The notes under the pieces: model-generated
What the model was told of the DNA's origin: nothing
Databases searched by the model: none
The model's input: the letters and a program-made list of their open reading frames with translations, nothing else
NCBI GenBank assembly: GCA_020636325.1
Contig: JACJYC010000002.1
Coordinates: forward strand, 843,501-907,500
DNA length: 64,000 nucleotides
Reading direction: 5' to 3'
DNA from: Lewinellaceae bacterium
Lineage (GTDB): Bacteria; Bacteroidota; Bacteroidia; Chitinophagales; Saprospiraceae
Shown here: piece after piece, positions 16,033 through 24,831 of the stretch
Layout of the letters: the number at the start of each line of letters is the position of its first letter
Position numbering within the stretch: position 1 is the first letter of the stretch
Position numbers and translations under genes: made by a program

Positions 16033-16091
16033 CTGACAACTGATCACTGACAACTGACAACTGACAACTGATCACTGACAACTGACCACTG
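16033..16091. repeat. Heptamer array B
   Basis: Eight exact-phase 7-base units plus three bases: CTGACAA five times, CTGATCA twice, CTGACCA once, then CTG. It stops seven bases before the end of the lipoprotein gene at 16099. It differs from the CTTACAA arrays mainly at the third base. Confidence 0.9.
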
Positions 16092-16098
16092 TAAATCG

Positions 16099-16443
16099 TC
16101 AACCCTTAAGCCGCTTGTACCGCTTAGGGCATTTTTTCAGCATGGCTTCTTCCACCTTTTTGTCGAATTCCTGCCGCTCTTCAGCGGGCATATTGGCAAT
16201 CGTGCTGTGCGAGTCGGACCCGCGCTTCATGACAGAGCAATCCACTACCGCGCCTTCAATGCCCGTCTGACTCGGCGGACGGTACCTTTTCGGGTCGGTT
16301 TTCCGCTCCCGGCGCTCCACTTCGCGATAAATGGTTTTGATGCACGAACAGCGCCGTTTGGCTTCACCGACGGCCAGTGTAGTCTGGCAACCCGATGCCA
16401 GGATCAATAGGGAAAAAAGGGCAAAGAAAATCCGCTTTTGCAT
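16099..16443 (-). CDS. Small lipoprotein of unknown function
   Basis: 114 residues from ATG 16443; an upstream in-frame ATG would add 11 residues before the signal and looks wrong. MQKRIFFALFSLLILASGCQ is a clean lipoprotein signal with lipobox LASGC (Cys19). The mature part is very basic and Cys-rich (RRCSCIKTIYREVERRERKTDPKRY, VDCSVMKRGS, LKKCPKRYKRLKG). It has five Cys after the lipid anchor, suggesting disulfides. I recognise no family. It is transcribed the same way as the unknown gene at 16521, which lies upstream. Confidence 0.65.
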   Translation of the reverse strand: MQKRIFFALFSLLILASGCQTTLAVGEAKRRCSCIKTIYREVERRERKTDPKRYRPPSQTGIEGAVVDCSVMKRGSDSHSTIANMPAEERQEFDKKVEEAMLKKCPKRYKRLKG

Positions 16444-16520
16444 TGTTTTCGGTTTATCGATCGGAATAGCCTGCAAGTTTAGCGATTTCCCCTTTAATGC
16501 CGGATGCTTCGACGGGGTGT

Positions 16521-17120
16521 TTATTCCGTTAAAATCCCTTGCATCAGTTCTTTAAAGGGCTGCGGCGGGGCGTACAGGCGGTCGTTGTACGCAGTGGCGC
16601 TCAGGCGCAGGTTGTGGATGTTCTCGTCGCGAAATTCCCGCTCGATCGTAATGTTGCCGAAAAGCTGATCGATCTTTTCTTCCTTTTTCAGGCCTTTGCG
16701 GGGCTTGAGGTAATGGCGTTCTACGGTTTCTACCCAATCGGGCCGGTTGTACGTGCGGGTATCGGACAGTTGCGTTTTATACCCCAGCTTGAGGACCTGT
16801 TCCTTCAAATAATCAAACAGATAACCGGTTTCTTCTTTGGAATATCCCGTTTTTGGGAAATAAACGACAAAACCTTTCGAGGACGGCGTATCCAGAAAAT
16901 CGATCGCTTCATCGGTTTCCTGCGGCAATACCTGGTAAGTGGCGTATTGATCGTTCAGCCAGTCGGTGAGGCGGCGTTTGTCCAGGGTGTTTTTCCAGTG
17001 TTCATAATCCGCTTTTTCTTCTTCACTCCGGGTGATCCATTCGTGAACGGCCGGGTTGGCGGGCGTGCTCTGTTCGGCTTCCCGGAAAAGTTGTTTGAAA
17101 TATCGCCAGATGCTGGGCAT
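16521..17120 (-). CDS. Conserved hypothetical soluble protein
   Basis: 199 residues, no signal peptide or membrane segment, rich in charged residues. Visible pieces: MPSIWRYFKQLFREAEQS, HEWITRSEEEKADYEHWKNTL, KGFVVYFPKTGYSKEETGYLFDYLKEQVLKLGYK, RPDWVETVERHYLKPRKGLKKEEKIDQLFGNI, and a strand-rich end (NIHNLRLSATAYNDRLY). The middle suggests an alpha/beta fold. I do not recognise the family. Codon use matches the neighbours. Start ATG 17120; the region upstream is shared with the promoter of the divergent LolD-like ATPase. Confidence 0.65.
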   Translation of the reverse strand: MPSIWRYFKQLFREAEQSTPANPAVHEWITRSEEEKADYEHWKNTLDKRRLTDWLNDQYATYQVLPQETDEAIDFLDTPSSKGFVVYFPKTGYSKEETGYLFDYLKEQVLKLGYKTQLSDTRTYNRPDWVETVERHYLKPRKGLKKEEKIDQLFGNITIEREFRDENIHNLRLSATAYNDRLYAPPQPFKELMQGILTE

Positions 17121-17243
17121 ATCGATCGGTCGTAATGGGTGATGATCTGTACAGGTTCGATAATATAAAAACCGGCAGGGGGCATTTGTTCAATACCGGA
17201 CAGAAAGTGTTCATAAGCGGACAGTCACAGGTCGATTTTTATC

Positions 17244-17273
17244 TTGTCCAGAACGATTCGCATTTTAAATTTG
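17244..17273 (+). promoter_or_regulatory. Promoter of the LolD-like ATPase gene
   Basis: TTG at 17244-17246, 19 bases, then TAAATTTG at 17266-17273: a canonical Bacteroidota -33/-7 pair. The expected transcription start, about 17280, rules out the long open frame upstream and supports the ATG at 17364. Confidence 0.8.
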
Positions 17274-17363
17274 CACTTGATTTACAATTGTTTAAATTTC
17301 AGGATTGTTGGCCTCCGGGGTCTGGCACGAATCTTGGGCCATCGCCGCAAAACAGACAGCGTT

Positions 17364-18038
17364 ATGATCGTACTCAATGAAATAGAGAAATTTGTTAAAA
17401 ACGGACTGACCAAAATCTGGATCCTCAACCAGGTCAGCCTCGAGATCAAAGAAGGCGAATTTGTGACGATCATGGGGCCCAGCGGCGCCGGTAAAACCAC
17501 TCTGCTGAACATCATCGGCATGCTGGAAGAAGCCAACGGCGGTGAATACTTTTTTCTGGACGAACCCGTCCACCAACTGAATGAACGCCGCCGAAGCGAG
17601 ATCCACAAGCAATATATGGGCTTTGTCTTTCAGGCTTATCACCTGATCGACGACCTGACCGTGTATGAAAATATCGAAACGCCCCTGCTTTACCGCAAAG
17701 TGAAAGGCAAGGACCGCCAGAGCATCGTCGCCGATGTGATGGACAGGTTCAATATGGTCGCCAAAAAAGGCCTGTTCCCCGACCAGTTGTCCGGCGGACA
17801 GCAGCAATTGGTCGGCGTCGCCCGGGCCATCATCCACAAACCGCGCCTGCTGCTGGCCGACGAGCCGACCGGCAACCTCCACACCAAACAGGGCGAACAG
17901 ATCATGGAGCTGTTCAAGGAACTGAACGATGAAGGCGTCACCATTATCCAGGTCACCCATTCCGAAAAGAACGCCTCGTACGGCTCCCGCATAATTGAGA
18001 TCGTCGACGGCAATATCAGAAGCGATTCTCCTGTTTAA
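17364..18038 (+). CDS. LolD/MacB-type ABC ATPase, orphan
   Basis: 224 residues from ATG 17364. All ATPase motifs are intact: Walker A GPSGAGKTTL, Q-loop GFVFQAYHL, signature LSGGQQQLVGVARA (Leu where Arg is usual after GGQQQ), Walker B LLLADEP, D-loop TGNLHTKQ and H-loop VTHSEKNA. The subgroup is that of LolD, MacB-N and FtsE-like ATPases (VYENIETPLLYRKVKG). Its permease is normally next door, but no membrane partner is present on either side; the downstream neighbour is an OmpA lipoprotein. It must work with a permease encoded elsewhere, or the locus has been rearranged. A longer frame upstream runs through the promoter and is not used. Confidence 0.88.
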   Translation: MIVLNEIEKFVKNGLTKIWILNQVSLEIKEGEFVTIMGPSGAGKTTLLNIIGMLEEANGGEYFFLDEPVHQLNERRRSEIHKQYMGFVFQAYHLIDDLTVYENIETPLLYRKVKGKDRQSIVADVMDRFNMVAKKGLFPDQLSGGQQQLVGVARAIIHKPRLLLADEPTGNLHTKQGEQIMELFKELNDEGVTIIQVTHSEKNASYGSRIIEIVDGNIRSDSPV

Positions 18039-18083
18039 TACATGGCGCCGAACAGCGCGCGTTTATCAGGAGAAATACGTTTC

Positions 18084-20015
18084 ATGAACCGCTATCTTAC
18101 CGGATTTTTACTGGCCGCCGGCCTGCTGCTGCTCTTTTCAGGGTGCATCGCTGCTCAGGATGTGCTCACACAAAAGGACCTCAGCGGAAAACTGCAAAAA
18201 CAATACGAGAAAGCCGCTGCGTACAACCGGCAGGGAGACCTTGAAGCCGCCCTCAAGGAGCTGGACGGGCTGTTGGAAAAAACGCCCAACCTGATCGACG
18301 CCCTCCTGTTGCGCGCCGCGATCCATTACGATCGCCGGGATTATACCGCAGCCAGAACGGACTACCAAACGGCGATCGGGCTCAGCGCCGGATACGAACC
18401 GCTGGCCTGGTACCAATTGGGGCTGACCTGCCAGAAAATGGAGGATTACGCGGGGGCTGCGGACGCTCTGGAACATTTCATCGCCTCCAATCCCAAACGG
18501 CAGGAACTGCGCGCCCGCGCCGAGCATCACCTGGAAAACGCCCGCTTCGCCGAAAAGGCCGTCAAACATCCGAAGCCGTTCCATCCCGCGCCGCTGAGCG
18601 ATGCCGTCAATACCGCCGAATCGGAATACCTGCCGGCCCTCAGCGCCGACGGCGATTACATGATCTTCACCCGCCGGGTGAACGGGCAGGAGGATTTTTT
18701 CATCAGCGAGAAAACGGATACCGGCTGGGCAACCGCTACGCCTGCCGAACAGTTGAATACCCCGCTCAATGAAGGCGCACACGCCATTTCGGCCGACGGC
18801 CGTACGCTGGTATATACCGGCTGCAATCCGCGCGCCGGTTTCGGCGGATGCGACCTTTTTTACGCCACCCGCGACGGCGACACCTGGACAACGCCCCAAC
18901 GCCTCGGCCCGGCCATCAACACACCGGCCTGGGAAGGCCAACCCTCCCTGTCGGCCGATGGCCGGTCCCTGTATTTCGCCAGCGAAAGGAAAGGCGGCTA
19001 CGGCGGCCGCGATATCTGGGTGAGCTACCTGGGCGCAAAAGGGTGGGGCGACCCCGTCAACCTGGGCGATTCCATCAATACGGCCGGCAACGATGAATGC
19101 CCGTTCATTCACGCCGACGGCCAAACCCTCTATTTTTGCTCCGACGGCTGGCCCGGCATGGGCGACGACGACCTCTTTATCGCCCGCCGCGAAGGAAAAG
19201 TGTGGCGAAAGGCCCAAAATCTCGGCTATCCGCTCAATACCCCGGCTGATGACGGTACCCTCAGCGTCAGCCTCGACGGCAAAACCGGGTATTTTGCCCG
19301 GGAAACGGGTTCGAAGGGCCGGAAATTCGACATCTTCAGCTTTCCCCTTTTTGAAGACGCGCGCCCAAAGCCCGTCACCTTTGTGCAGGGCCATGTAAAA
19401 GACCAGACCAACGACGAGCCGGTAGAGGCCGTAGCTTCGCTGTCCGACCCGGAAACAAACGAGGTTTTGAGCGCTTTCCGGACGGATAAAAACGGTGAAT
19501 TCCTGATCTGCCTGCCTGCCGGACGCAATTATGCCCTGCATGTGGAAGCGGACGGGTACTTGTTCTTTTCCGAGCATTTTGAACTCAAGGAAATGAAGCC
19601 GCTCGATGATCCTTTCCTGCTGGAGATCAAACTCTCGCCGGCACTCCCCTCCGCTACGGAAGCCGAACCGGCGCCGCCCGTAGTGCTTCGCAATTTGTTC
19701 TTTGCAACGGGGTCCGCCGAACTGCGTCCCGAATCCGGCGAAGAACTCCGGCGATTGAAAAGCCTGCTGGATAAAAATCCGGACCTGAAGATCCGCATCA
19801 ACGGTCATACGGATAATGTAGGCGATGAACAGGCCAATCTGACGCTGTCCGAAGCCCGCGCAAAAGCCGTTTACGACTGGCTCATCGCCAACGGCATTGA
19901 CGCCCAACGGCTCCGCTTCCAGGGTTTTGGCGAAAGCCGCCCGATCGATGCCAATGACACACCCGAAGGACGGCAGCGCAACCGGCGCACCGAATTTGAG
20001 GTGATCAGGAATTAA
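18084..20015 (+). CDS. PorE-like OmpA lipoprotein (TPR, propeller, CRD, OmpA)
   Basis: 643 residues from ATG 18084. A lipoprotein signal (LLAAGLLLLFSGC, Cys20) is followed by TPR repeats (about 40-150), then a WD40/PD40 beta-propeller (about 175-430) with repeated SADG blocks such as ALSADGDYMIFTRR, LSADGRSLYFASERKGGYGGRDIWVS and HADGQTLYFCSDGWPGMGDDDLF. A carboxypeptidase-regulatory-like domain (about 445-525) and an OmpA C-terminal peptidoglycan-binding domain (INGHTDNVGDEQANLTLSEARAKAVYDWL, GFGESRPIDAN) complete it. This is the exact order described for the T9SS component PorE, but the family is large in Bacteroidota and the role here is inferred. It follows the LolD-like gene by 45 bases and ends seven bases from the convergent TonB receptor. 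Confidence 0.85.
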   Translation: MNRYLTGFLLAAGLLLLFSGCIAAQDVLTQKDLSGKLQKQYEKAAAYNRQGDLEAALKELDGLLEKTPNLIDALLLRAAIHYDRRDYTAARTDYQTAIGLSAGYEPLAWYQLGLTCQKMEDYAGAADALEHFIASNPKRQELRARAEHHLENARFAEKAVKHPKPFHPAPLSDAVNTAESEYLPALSADGDYMIFTRRVNGQEDFFISEKTDTGWATATPAEQLNTPLNEGAHAISADGRTLVYTGCNPRAGFGGCDLFYATRDGDTWTTPQRLGPAINTPAWEGQPSLSADGRSLYFASERKGGYGGRDIWVSYLGAKGWGDPVNLGDSINTAGNDECPFIHADGQTLYFCSDGWPGMGDDDLFIARREGKVWRKAQNLGYPLNTPADDGTLSVSLDGKTGYFARETGSKGRKFDIFSFPLFEDARPKPVTFVQGHVKDQTNDEPVEAVASLSDPETNEVLSAFRTDKNGEFLICLPAGRNYALHVEADGYLFFSEHFELKEMKPLDDPFLLEIKLSPALPSATEAEPAPPVVLRNLFFATGSAELRPESGEELRRLKSLLDKNPDLKIRINGHTDNVGDEQANLTLSEARAKAVYDWLIANGIDAQRLRFQGFGESRPIDANDTPEGRQRNRRTEFEVIRN

Positions 20016-20022
20016 TCGCCCG

Positions 20023-22302
20023 CTATCGGCCGGCGGTTACCTTCACGCCCAGGTAAAACTCCCGCCCGTGCAGCGGGGCATAAGCATACGCCGTATCAAA
20101 ATATTTGCTGAACCCGGGCGGGCTTGCCGGATCGTTGAACCCCGTGAGCGGCGAGATCTGCTGGGTGTAATCGCCCAGATTCTGTGCGCCGGCATAAATG
20201 GTCCATTTCCCGAACTCCCGGGAGACCTGGATATTCTGGAACGCGTAAGGTCTTGAAATGATCGGCCTGGGAACGGCGACAGGTTGGCCGTTTTCGTCCA
20301 GGTCGTAAACTTCGGGCAACGCCATCGGGCCGGTGACGCGCAGGGTGTAGGCCATCAGCAGTTTTGCCCGTTTCCAGCGGTAATTGATGCCGAAATTACC
20401 GCTCCACTTCGGGGCGAATTCCACATCGGTACGCATAGGTTCCCCGTTTATACCGGCCTCGGTCCGGGTCACCCGCTGGGCATTCACCCCCAGGTTGAAG
20501 GCCAGGGGAAAAGCAAAATTATGCGTAAGGTTTATGCCGATACCCAGGGTTTCGGCGTGGCCTTGCGAGTTGGCGTAGATGATTTTTCCGGGCGTACCGT
20601 AGTCAGGCAGGATCTTGTTGCGGAAATAGGTGTAATAAGCGTCAATATCGAAATTGCCGATGCTGTTGCCCAGGGTGTAGACGTGGTTGAGGTTCAGGGA
20701 TCCGTTGAAGGACCTTTCCGGCAGCAGGGTCCCGGCAATCTCAACCGTTCGCTGCCCGGTGATGAAAGCGTGGTCTTCGGTAAAAAGATTGACCACCCGG
20801 AAGCCGGTGCCGAAATTGGTCCGCAGCGTGGTCCAGGTGGAGGGCTTGTATTTGAGGTTGAACCTGGGGGAAAAGATCAATCCGTGGGCAGGGTAGTGGT
20901 CCAGCCGGGCGCCGCCGAGCAAGGTCAGGTTCTTTCGGGCGCTCCATTCGTCCTGCAGGAAGAGCCCCGGGATGAATTGGCGGTCGGGCGCGTTGGTTTC
21001 ATTTTCTGGGTTCAGGGTTGCGACCGTATTATCATCGTAAAGCTGATACCGGGCGCTGATACCGGCCAGCAGGTCGTGTTTTCCGGTATCCGGGCGCCAT
21101 AAAAAATTGGCAAAAGCGATCTTCTGACGGGCGTCGTACCCGTCGGCGCCGTAGTAGCTGTCCTGCCGGTGATCGCTCAGCGAGTAATCTATTTTCAGGA
21201 AGGCCCGGGTGGGGAGTTCATAGGTGCCGAAAAGCTCGGCACGGTGGGTATAGATGCTTTCGCCGTAGATCCGGTCGCTGCCCCGCAATTGCCGGTAAGC
21301 CCGGTCCTTCAGGAAGGCTTCTACGCCGTTCCGGCGGTCTTCGTAATAATATTTTCCGCTGACCGTAAATGGTTTTCCGCTCTTTCTGGAGATATTCCAT
21401 TTGGTAAAAAACGAATACCGGTCGAGGTTGACCTGGTCGCCGAATCCGTCTCCGTTGCGGTCGTCAAAATCGTCGATATAGGCATAATTTAGCCCCAGGT
21501 ACCCGGCGGTTTTACCTATCTTTGGGGCTGCGGCGATGTTGCCGAAGGATTCCAGGTGGCTGGTTCCCATCAGGTCGACAGCCAGCGGCGGTTGTTTCGC
21601 AGGGTCCTTGGTAATGATGTTGATCACGCCGGCAACGGCTTCGGAACCGTAAAGCGTACTGCTGGGGCCTTTGATCACTTCAAACCGGTCGATGATCATG
21701 TTCGGAATGCCGTTCAGCCCGTAAACCGAGGCCAGGTTGCCGTAAATCGGCGCGCCGTCCATCAGTACCGCAGTATAGGCTCCCGGCAGGCCGTTGACGC
21801 TTATGCTGTTGGTAAAACAAACCCCGCAAGCCACCACTTCCTGAACCCCGTTGACCATTTTTATGCCGTCCATGATGGAAGAGGCGGCTGCCGGCAGGTA
21901 AGTGTCGAGCTGTTTGGATGTAACTACCTCGACCTTTATGGGGGATGCGGATACATAGGTCGGCTTCATGCTGCCGGTGACAATGACCTCTTCCAACAGG
22001 GAAGAACCGCTGAGGTTGAAATCCAGTTTGAAAACCTGACCCGGCTCCACTTCTGCGGACCGGCTTACGGGCAGAAAACCCACATAGGAGGCGGTAACGG
22101 TATACTGGCCGGGCGGCAATCCGTTGATCGAATAAAACCCCATGGAGTCGGCGGTTATGCCGTTGGAAAGGACCGTGACGTTGGCGTAGGCCAGCGGTTC
22201 TCCGGCAGCCGTGATCCGGCCTTGAATGGCAGCCTCCTGGGCGATGCAGGTTTGAAATGCCAGCGCTGCCAGGCCGGGTATCAGTTTTTGGATTAAATGC
22301 AC
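20023..22302 (-). CDS. TonB-dependent receptor, probably metal-regulated
   Basis: About 759 residues from GTG 22302. The frame is open further upstream, but the promoter elements at 22324-22354 lie inside that part, and only the GTG gives a proper signal peptide (HLIQKLIPGLAALAFQTCIAQ). Next are a carboxypeptidase-like domain (GRITAAGEPLAYANVTVLSNG), the plug (SSLLEEVIVTGSMKPTYV, VVACGVCFTNSISVNGLPGAYTAVLMDGAPIYG, KGPSSTLYGSEAVAGVINIITK) and a 22-strand type barrel ending GREFYLGVKVTAGR. The Cys pair ACGVC in the plug is typical of the subgroup found next to DtxR/MntR regulators. That regulator is divergently encoded ten bases beyond the -33 element, so uptake of iron, manganese or another metal is likely. 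Confidence 0.88.
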   Translation of the reverse strand: MHLIQKLIPGLAALAFQTCIAQEAAIQGRITAAGEPLAYANVTVLSNGITADSMGFYSINGLPPGQYTVTASYVGFLPVSRSAEVEPGQVFKLDFNLSGSSLLEEVIVTGSMKPTYVSASPIKVEVVTSKQLDTYLPAAASSIMDGIKMVNGVQEVVACGVCFTNSISVNGLPGAYTAVLMDGAPIYGNLASVYGLNGIPNMIIDRFEVIKGPSSTLYGSEAVAGVINIITKDPAKQPPLAVDLMGTSHLESFGNIAAAPKIGKTAGYLGLNYAYIDDFDDRNGDGFGDQVNLDRYSFFTKWNISRKSGKPFTVSGKYYYEDRRNGVEAFLKDRAYRQLRGSDRIYGESIYTHRAELFGTYELPTRAFLKIDYSLSDHRQDSYYGADGYDARQKIAFANFLWRPDTGKHDLLAGISARYQLYDDNTVATLNPENETNAPDRQFIPGLFLQDEWSARKNLTLLGGARLDHYPAHGLIFSPRFNLKYKPSTWTTLRTNFGTGFRVVNLFTEDHAFITGQRTVEIAGTLLPERSFNGSLNLNHVYTLGNSIGNFDIDAYYTYFRNKILPDYGTPGKIIYANSQGHAETLGIGINLTHNFAFPLAFNLGVNAQRVTRTEAGINGEPMRTDVEFAPKWSGNFGINYRWKRAKLLMAYTLRVTGPMALPEVYDLDENGQPVAVPRPIISRPYAFQNIQVSREFGKWTIYAGAQNLGDYTQQISPLTGFNDPASPPGFSKYFDTAYAYAPLHGREFYLGVKVTAGR

Positions 22303-22323
22303 GATAATATCATTTTGGTAATG

Positions 22324-22354
22324 CAAATTTAATAATTTAGTCTTAACTAACAAA
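22324..22354 (-). promoter_or_regulatory. Promoter of the TonB receptor
   Basis: On the minus strand TTTG (22354-22351), 19 bases, TAAATTTG (22331-22324): a perfect Bacteroidota -33/-7 promoter. The expected start, about 22317, leaves a 15-base leader before the GTG at 22302. The spacer holds the palindrome at 22337-22350. Confidence 0.85.
22337..22350. promoter_or_regulatory. Candidate DtxR/MntR operator
   Basis: TTAGTCTTAACTAA is an inverted repeat (TTAGT - 4 bases - ACTAA) inside the spacer of the TonB-receptor promoter and 13 bases before the regulator gene. The half-sites resemble those known for DtxR-family boxes (TTAG...CTAA). A bound repressor here would block the receptor promoter directly and could also control its own gene. 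Confidence 0.65.
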
Positions 22355-22362
22355 ATTTTTTA

Positions 22363-23019
22363 ATGGACCTTAGTAAAAATGAGGAAGATTATCTAAAAGC
22401 CTTGTTTTATTTGATCGTTGAAAGCGAAAATGACAAGACAAGCACCAATCAACTGGCGGAATACCTGGGTATTTCACCGGCATCCGTCAATGGTATGCTT
22501 AAAAAACTGAGGACCAAGAAGCTGGTTGATTATCAGAAGTACGGCAAGTTGCATATGACCGAACAGGGGCGCGCCATCGCCGTTCAGTTGGTGCGTAAAC
22601 ACCGGCTTTGGGAGACTTTTTTATACGACAAACTGGGTTTTAGCTGGGATGAGGTCCATGAGGTTGCCGAACAGCTGGAACATATCCAATCGGAAAAACT
22701 GATCCGCAAGCTGGATGCGTTCCTGGAGCATCCGTCCAACGATCCGCATGGCGCGGTTATTCCCACTGAAGAGGGGGAATACCGGATTCCGCCGAAGAAA
22801 ACCCTGGCGGAAGTCCCTGCCGGAGAATTCTGCAAACTGGTATCCGTCAAGGATAGCTCTGTTGCCTTTTTGCAATACGTCACCAAGCTCGGGTTGGCGC
22901 TGAGCAGCAGGATCAGGGTAGTGGAGCGGATTTCCTTTGACGATTCCCTGATCATCGAATTTGACGGCAAGCAGGTGCAGGTCACCAGAAAATTCGCAGA
23001 GAACGTATTTGTAGTCTGA
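22363..23019 (+). CDS. DtxR/MntR-family metal-dependent regulator
   Basis: 218 residues. N-terminal winged helix (NEEDYLKALFYLIVE, STNQLAEYLGISPASVNGMLKKLRTKKLVDYQKYGKLHMTEQG). The metal-binding/dimerisation domain has the expected pattern RKHRLWETFL...GFSWDEVHEVAEQLEH, with ligand candidates Glu, His and Glu. A C-terminal FeoA/SH3-like domain (LAEVPAGEFCKLVSVKDSS to the end) makes it a three-domain DtxR/IdeR-type protein rather than a short MntR. It represses metal uptake genes when loaded with Fe(II) or Mn(II). It is divergent from the TonB receptor with a shared 60-base regulatory region, and one base ahead of the methyltransferase gene, so probably co-transcribed with it. Confidence 0.9.
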   Translation: MDLSKNEEDYLKALFYLIVESENDKTSTNQLAEYLGISPASVNGMLKKLRTKKLVDYQKYGKLHMTEQGRAIAVQLVRKHRLWETFLYDKLGFSWDEVHEVAEQLEHIQSEKLIRKLDAFLEHPSNDPHGAVIPTEEGEYRIPPKKTLAEVPAGEFCKLVSVKDSSVAFLQYVTKLGLALSSRIRVVERISFDDSLIIEFDGKQVQVTRKFAENVFVV

Positions 23020-23020
23020 C

Positions 23021-23662
23021 ATGATGAACGATCCTTTCAGCCGGGCAATCGACCAGTATTGTGAGGCGCATACCGCTCCGGCAGATTCCGTTTTGTACGA
23101 ACTGGAACGGGAAACCTACCTGAAAACCCTGGCGCCGCAAATGCTGTCGGGACGCCTGCAAGGGGCATTCCTCTCGCTCATCAGCCGGCTGATCCAACCG
23201 AAGGCCATCCTGGAGATCGGCACGTTCACCGGCTACGGATCAATTTGTCTGGCACGAGGCCTGGCGGACGACGGGCAATTGCATACCCTCGAAGCCAATC
23301 GCGAACTCGAGCACATTATCAGAAAGTATATAACCAAAGCTGGACTCGCTGAAAAGATCCGATTGCACCTCGGCAACGCCCTGGAGATCATTCCCACCTT
23401 ATCCGGGCCGTTCGATCTTGTTTTTATCGATGCCGGAAAACAGGACTACAGCGCCTACTTTGACCTGATTATCGACCGGATACGACCCGGCGGGCTCATG
23501 CTGGCCGATAATGTACTCTGGAGCGGTAAAGTCCTTGAACCCGAACAGGACGAAGATACCCGCGCCTTGCACGCCTTCAATCAAAAAATCACCGCCGACC
23601 CCCGTGTTGAAAATCTTATCCTCCCGCTCAGAGACGGCCTTATGATGGCAAGAAAGCGCTAA
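23021..23662 (+). CDS. Class I SAM-dependent O-methyltransferase
   Basis: 213 residues of the CCoAOMT/COMT-like family: ILEIGTFTGYGSICLARGL (SAM motif I), LHTLEANRELEHIIRKY, GNALEIIPTL, DLVFIDAGKQDYSAYFDLI (metal-binding Asp), GGLMLADNVLWSGKV (second metal Asp-Asn) and a C-terminal LPLRDGLMMARK. Expected to methylate a small catechol-like or other hydroxyl substrate with divalent metal. The start ATG lies one base after the stop of the DtxR-type regulator, so the two are co-transcribed; in other Bacteroidota this methyltransferase is a common housekeeping gene without assigned substrate. Confidence 0.9.
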   Translation: MMNDPFSRAIDQYCEAHTAPADSVLYELERETYLKTLAPQMLSGRLQGAFLSLISRLIQPKAILEIGTFTGYGSICLARGLADDGQLHTLEANRELEHIIRKYITKAGLAEKIRLHLGNALEIIPTLSGPFDLVFIDAGKQDYSAYFDLIIDRIRPGGLMLADNVLWSGKVLEPEQDEDTRALHAFNQKITADPRVENLILPLRDGLMMARKR

Positions 23663-23769
23663 AGACGGGCTTTTTTTTAAAAAAGTATTACTTCCAAATC
23701 CAAAAGCTTCCATTCTCTCGTATCTGTTTTTGTACGTAACCTAATTTCTCCAAATCTTAAACTTATCCT

Positions 23770-24813
23770 ATGAAAGCCTCTTATTTCAAGTGTGCCTTCG
23801 GCGCAGCGCTTCTGATCGTTATGTCCTCCTGCCAGAAAAATGAGGACTTCAGCCCCACCGACACCCAGGACGCCAAACTGGACCTCAGGAGCTCAACCGC
23901 CCCGACACTGTACGCTTCTTCGAATACTTCCGGAACACTCGGCATTTTTGACCTGACTTTTCCGGGCAGCCCGGTTCAGGACAAATCGACCGTCGCTTAT
24001 GCAGATGCCGACGGCGTTGCCTACATACCTTTTATGAACGCCGTTTTCCACCTCGACCGGACAAATAACCGGCTTAAGGTATACGGCAATGCGAATACGC
24101 TGGGCGGCGACGACGAAATCATGCCCAATGCGATGAGCAATCCGGACTTCAATAACGGCCGCGAGATCACCGTCGGATTTACGAACAGGGTAGTTGTGGC
24201 GCAGGACGCCGGTCCGGGCAACAATAACACCAACGGGCTGTTTGTCTACCGCACCAGCACCAATTCCATCCAGCTGTATCGCAGCTACACGACCAGCATC
24301 AATCTCTGGGGAATCCAGGCAGTGGGCAATGACCTGTTTGCAGTCGTCGATAACTCGAATACCCTGGCGATGTTTGCCGGCTTTTTCGGTAAAAAATCCG
24401 GCGCACTCGAACCGGATGCGATTGTGACCATCGGCGGCCTGGTGCGCACCCATGGCCTGAGCTACGACCCGGCTACCGATATCATGGTGCTGACCGATAT
24501 TGCAGATGCAGCCAGCGCCACTGACGGCGGCATTCATGTCATTACCAATTTTACGAGCAAATTCATGGAGGCCGCTAACGGTTCCGGTATCATTCCTGCC
24601 GATCAGCAGATCCGGATTGCGGGCTCCAATACCCTGTTGGGCAACCCGGTTGATGTGGCATTCGACAGCAGTACGGACATGATCTACGTTGCCGAACGCG
24701 CCAGTGGCGGCGGCCGCATCCTCGGCTTTACCACGCCGGCAGCCAACGGCAATCCGATGCCTGTATTCGACATGCCTTTTGCAGGGGCTTCCGCCGTTGC
24801 ACTGAATAAATAA
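23770..24813 (+). CDS. Secreted lipoprotein, propeller-like, unknown function
   Basis: 347 residues with a lipoprotein signal (FGAALLIVMSSC, Cys20). The mature protein is rich in Gly, Asn and Asp, with repeated short strands such as LYASSNTSGTLGIFDL, VAYADADGVAYIPFMNAVFHLDRTNNRLKVYG, GLFVYRTSTNSIQLYRS, DLFAVVDNSNTLAMFAGF, LSYDPATDIMVLTDIADA and VAFDSSTDMIYVAERASGGGRILGF. This spacing suggests a six- or seven-bladed beta-propeller, exported to the outer membrane. I do not recognise a specific family. It is a single gene, closed by a good terminator hairpin (24832-24866). Confidence 0.75.
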   Translation: MKASYFKCAFGAALLIVMSSCQKNEDFSPTDTQDAKLDLRSSTAPTLYASSNTSGTLGIFDLTFPGSPVQDKSTVAYADADGVAYIPFMNAVFHLDRTNNRLKVYGNANTLGGDDEIMPNAMSNPDFNNGREITVGFTNRVVVAQDAGPGNNNTNGLFVYRTSTNSIQLYRSYTTSINLWGIQAVGNDLFAVVDNSNTLAMFAGFFGKKSGALEPDAIVTIGGLVRTHGLSYDPATDIMVLTDIADAASATDGGIHVITNFTSKFMEAANGSGIIPADQQIRIAGSNTLLGNPVDVAFDSSTDMIYVAERASGGGRILGFTTPAANGNPMPVFDMPFAGASAVALNK

Positions 24814-24831
24814 TTGCGACTAAGATCAATG

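Noticed and set aside
17244..17363. In-frame upstream extension of the LolD-like ATPase
   Set aside because: The extension contains the TTG-N19-TAAATTTG promoter and no family sequence; the ATG at 17364 matches the normal start.
22303..22353. Longer start for the TonB receptor
   Set aside because: The extra codons include the -7 and most of the -33 spacer of the receptor promoter and no signal peptide; GTG 22302 gives both.
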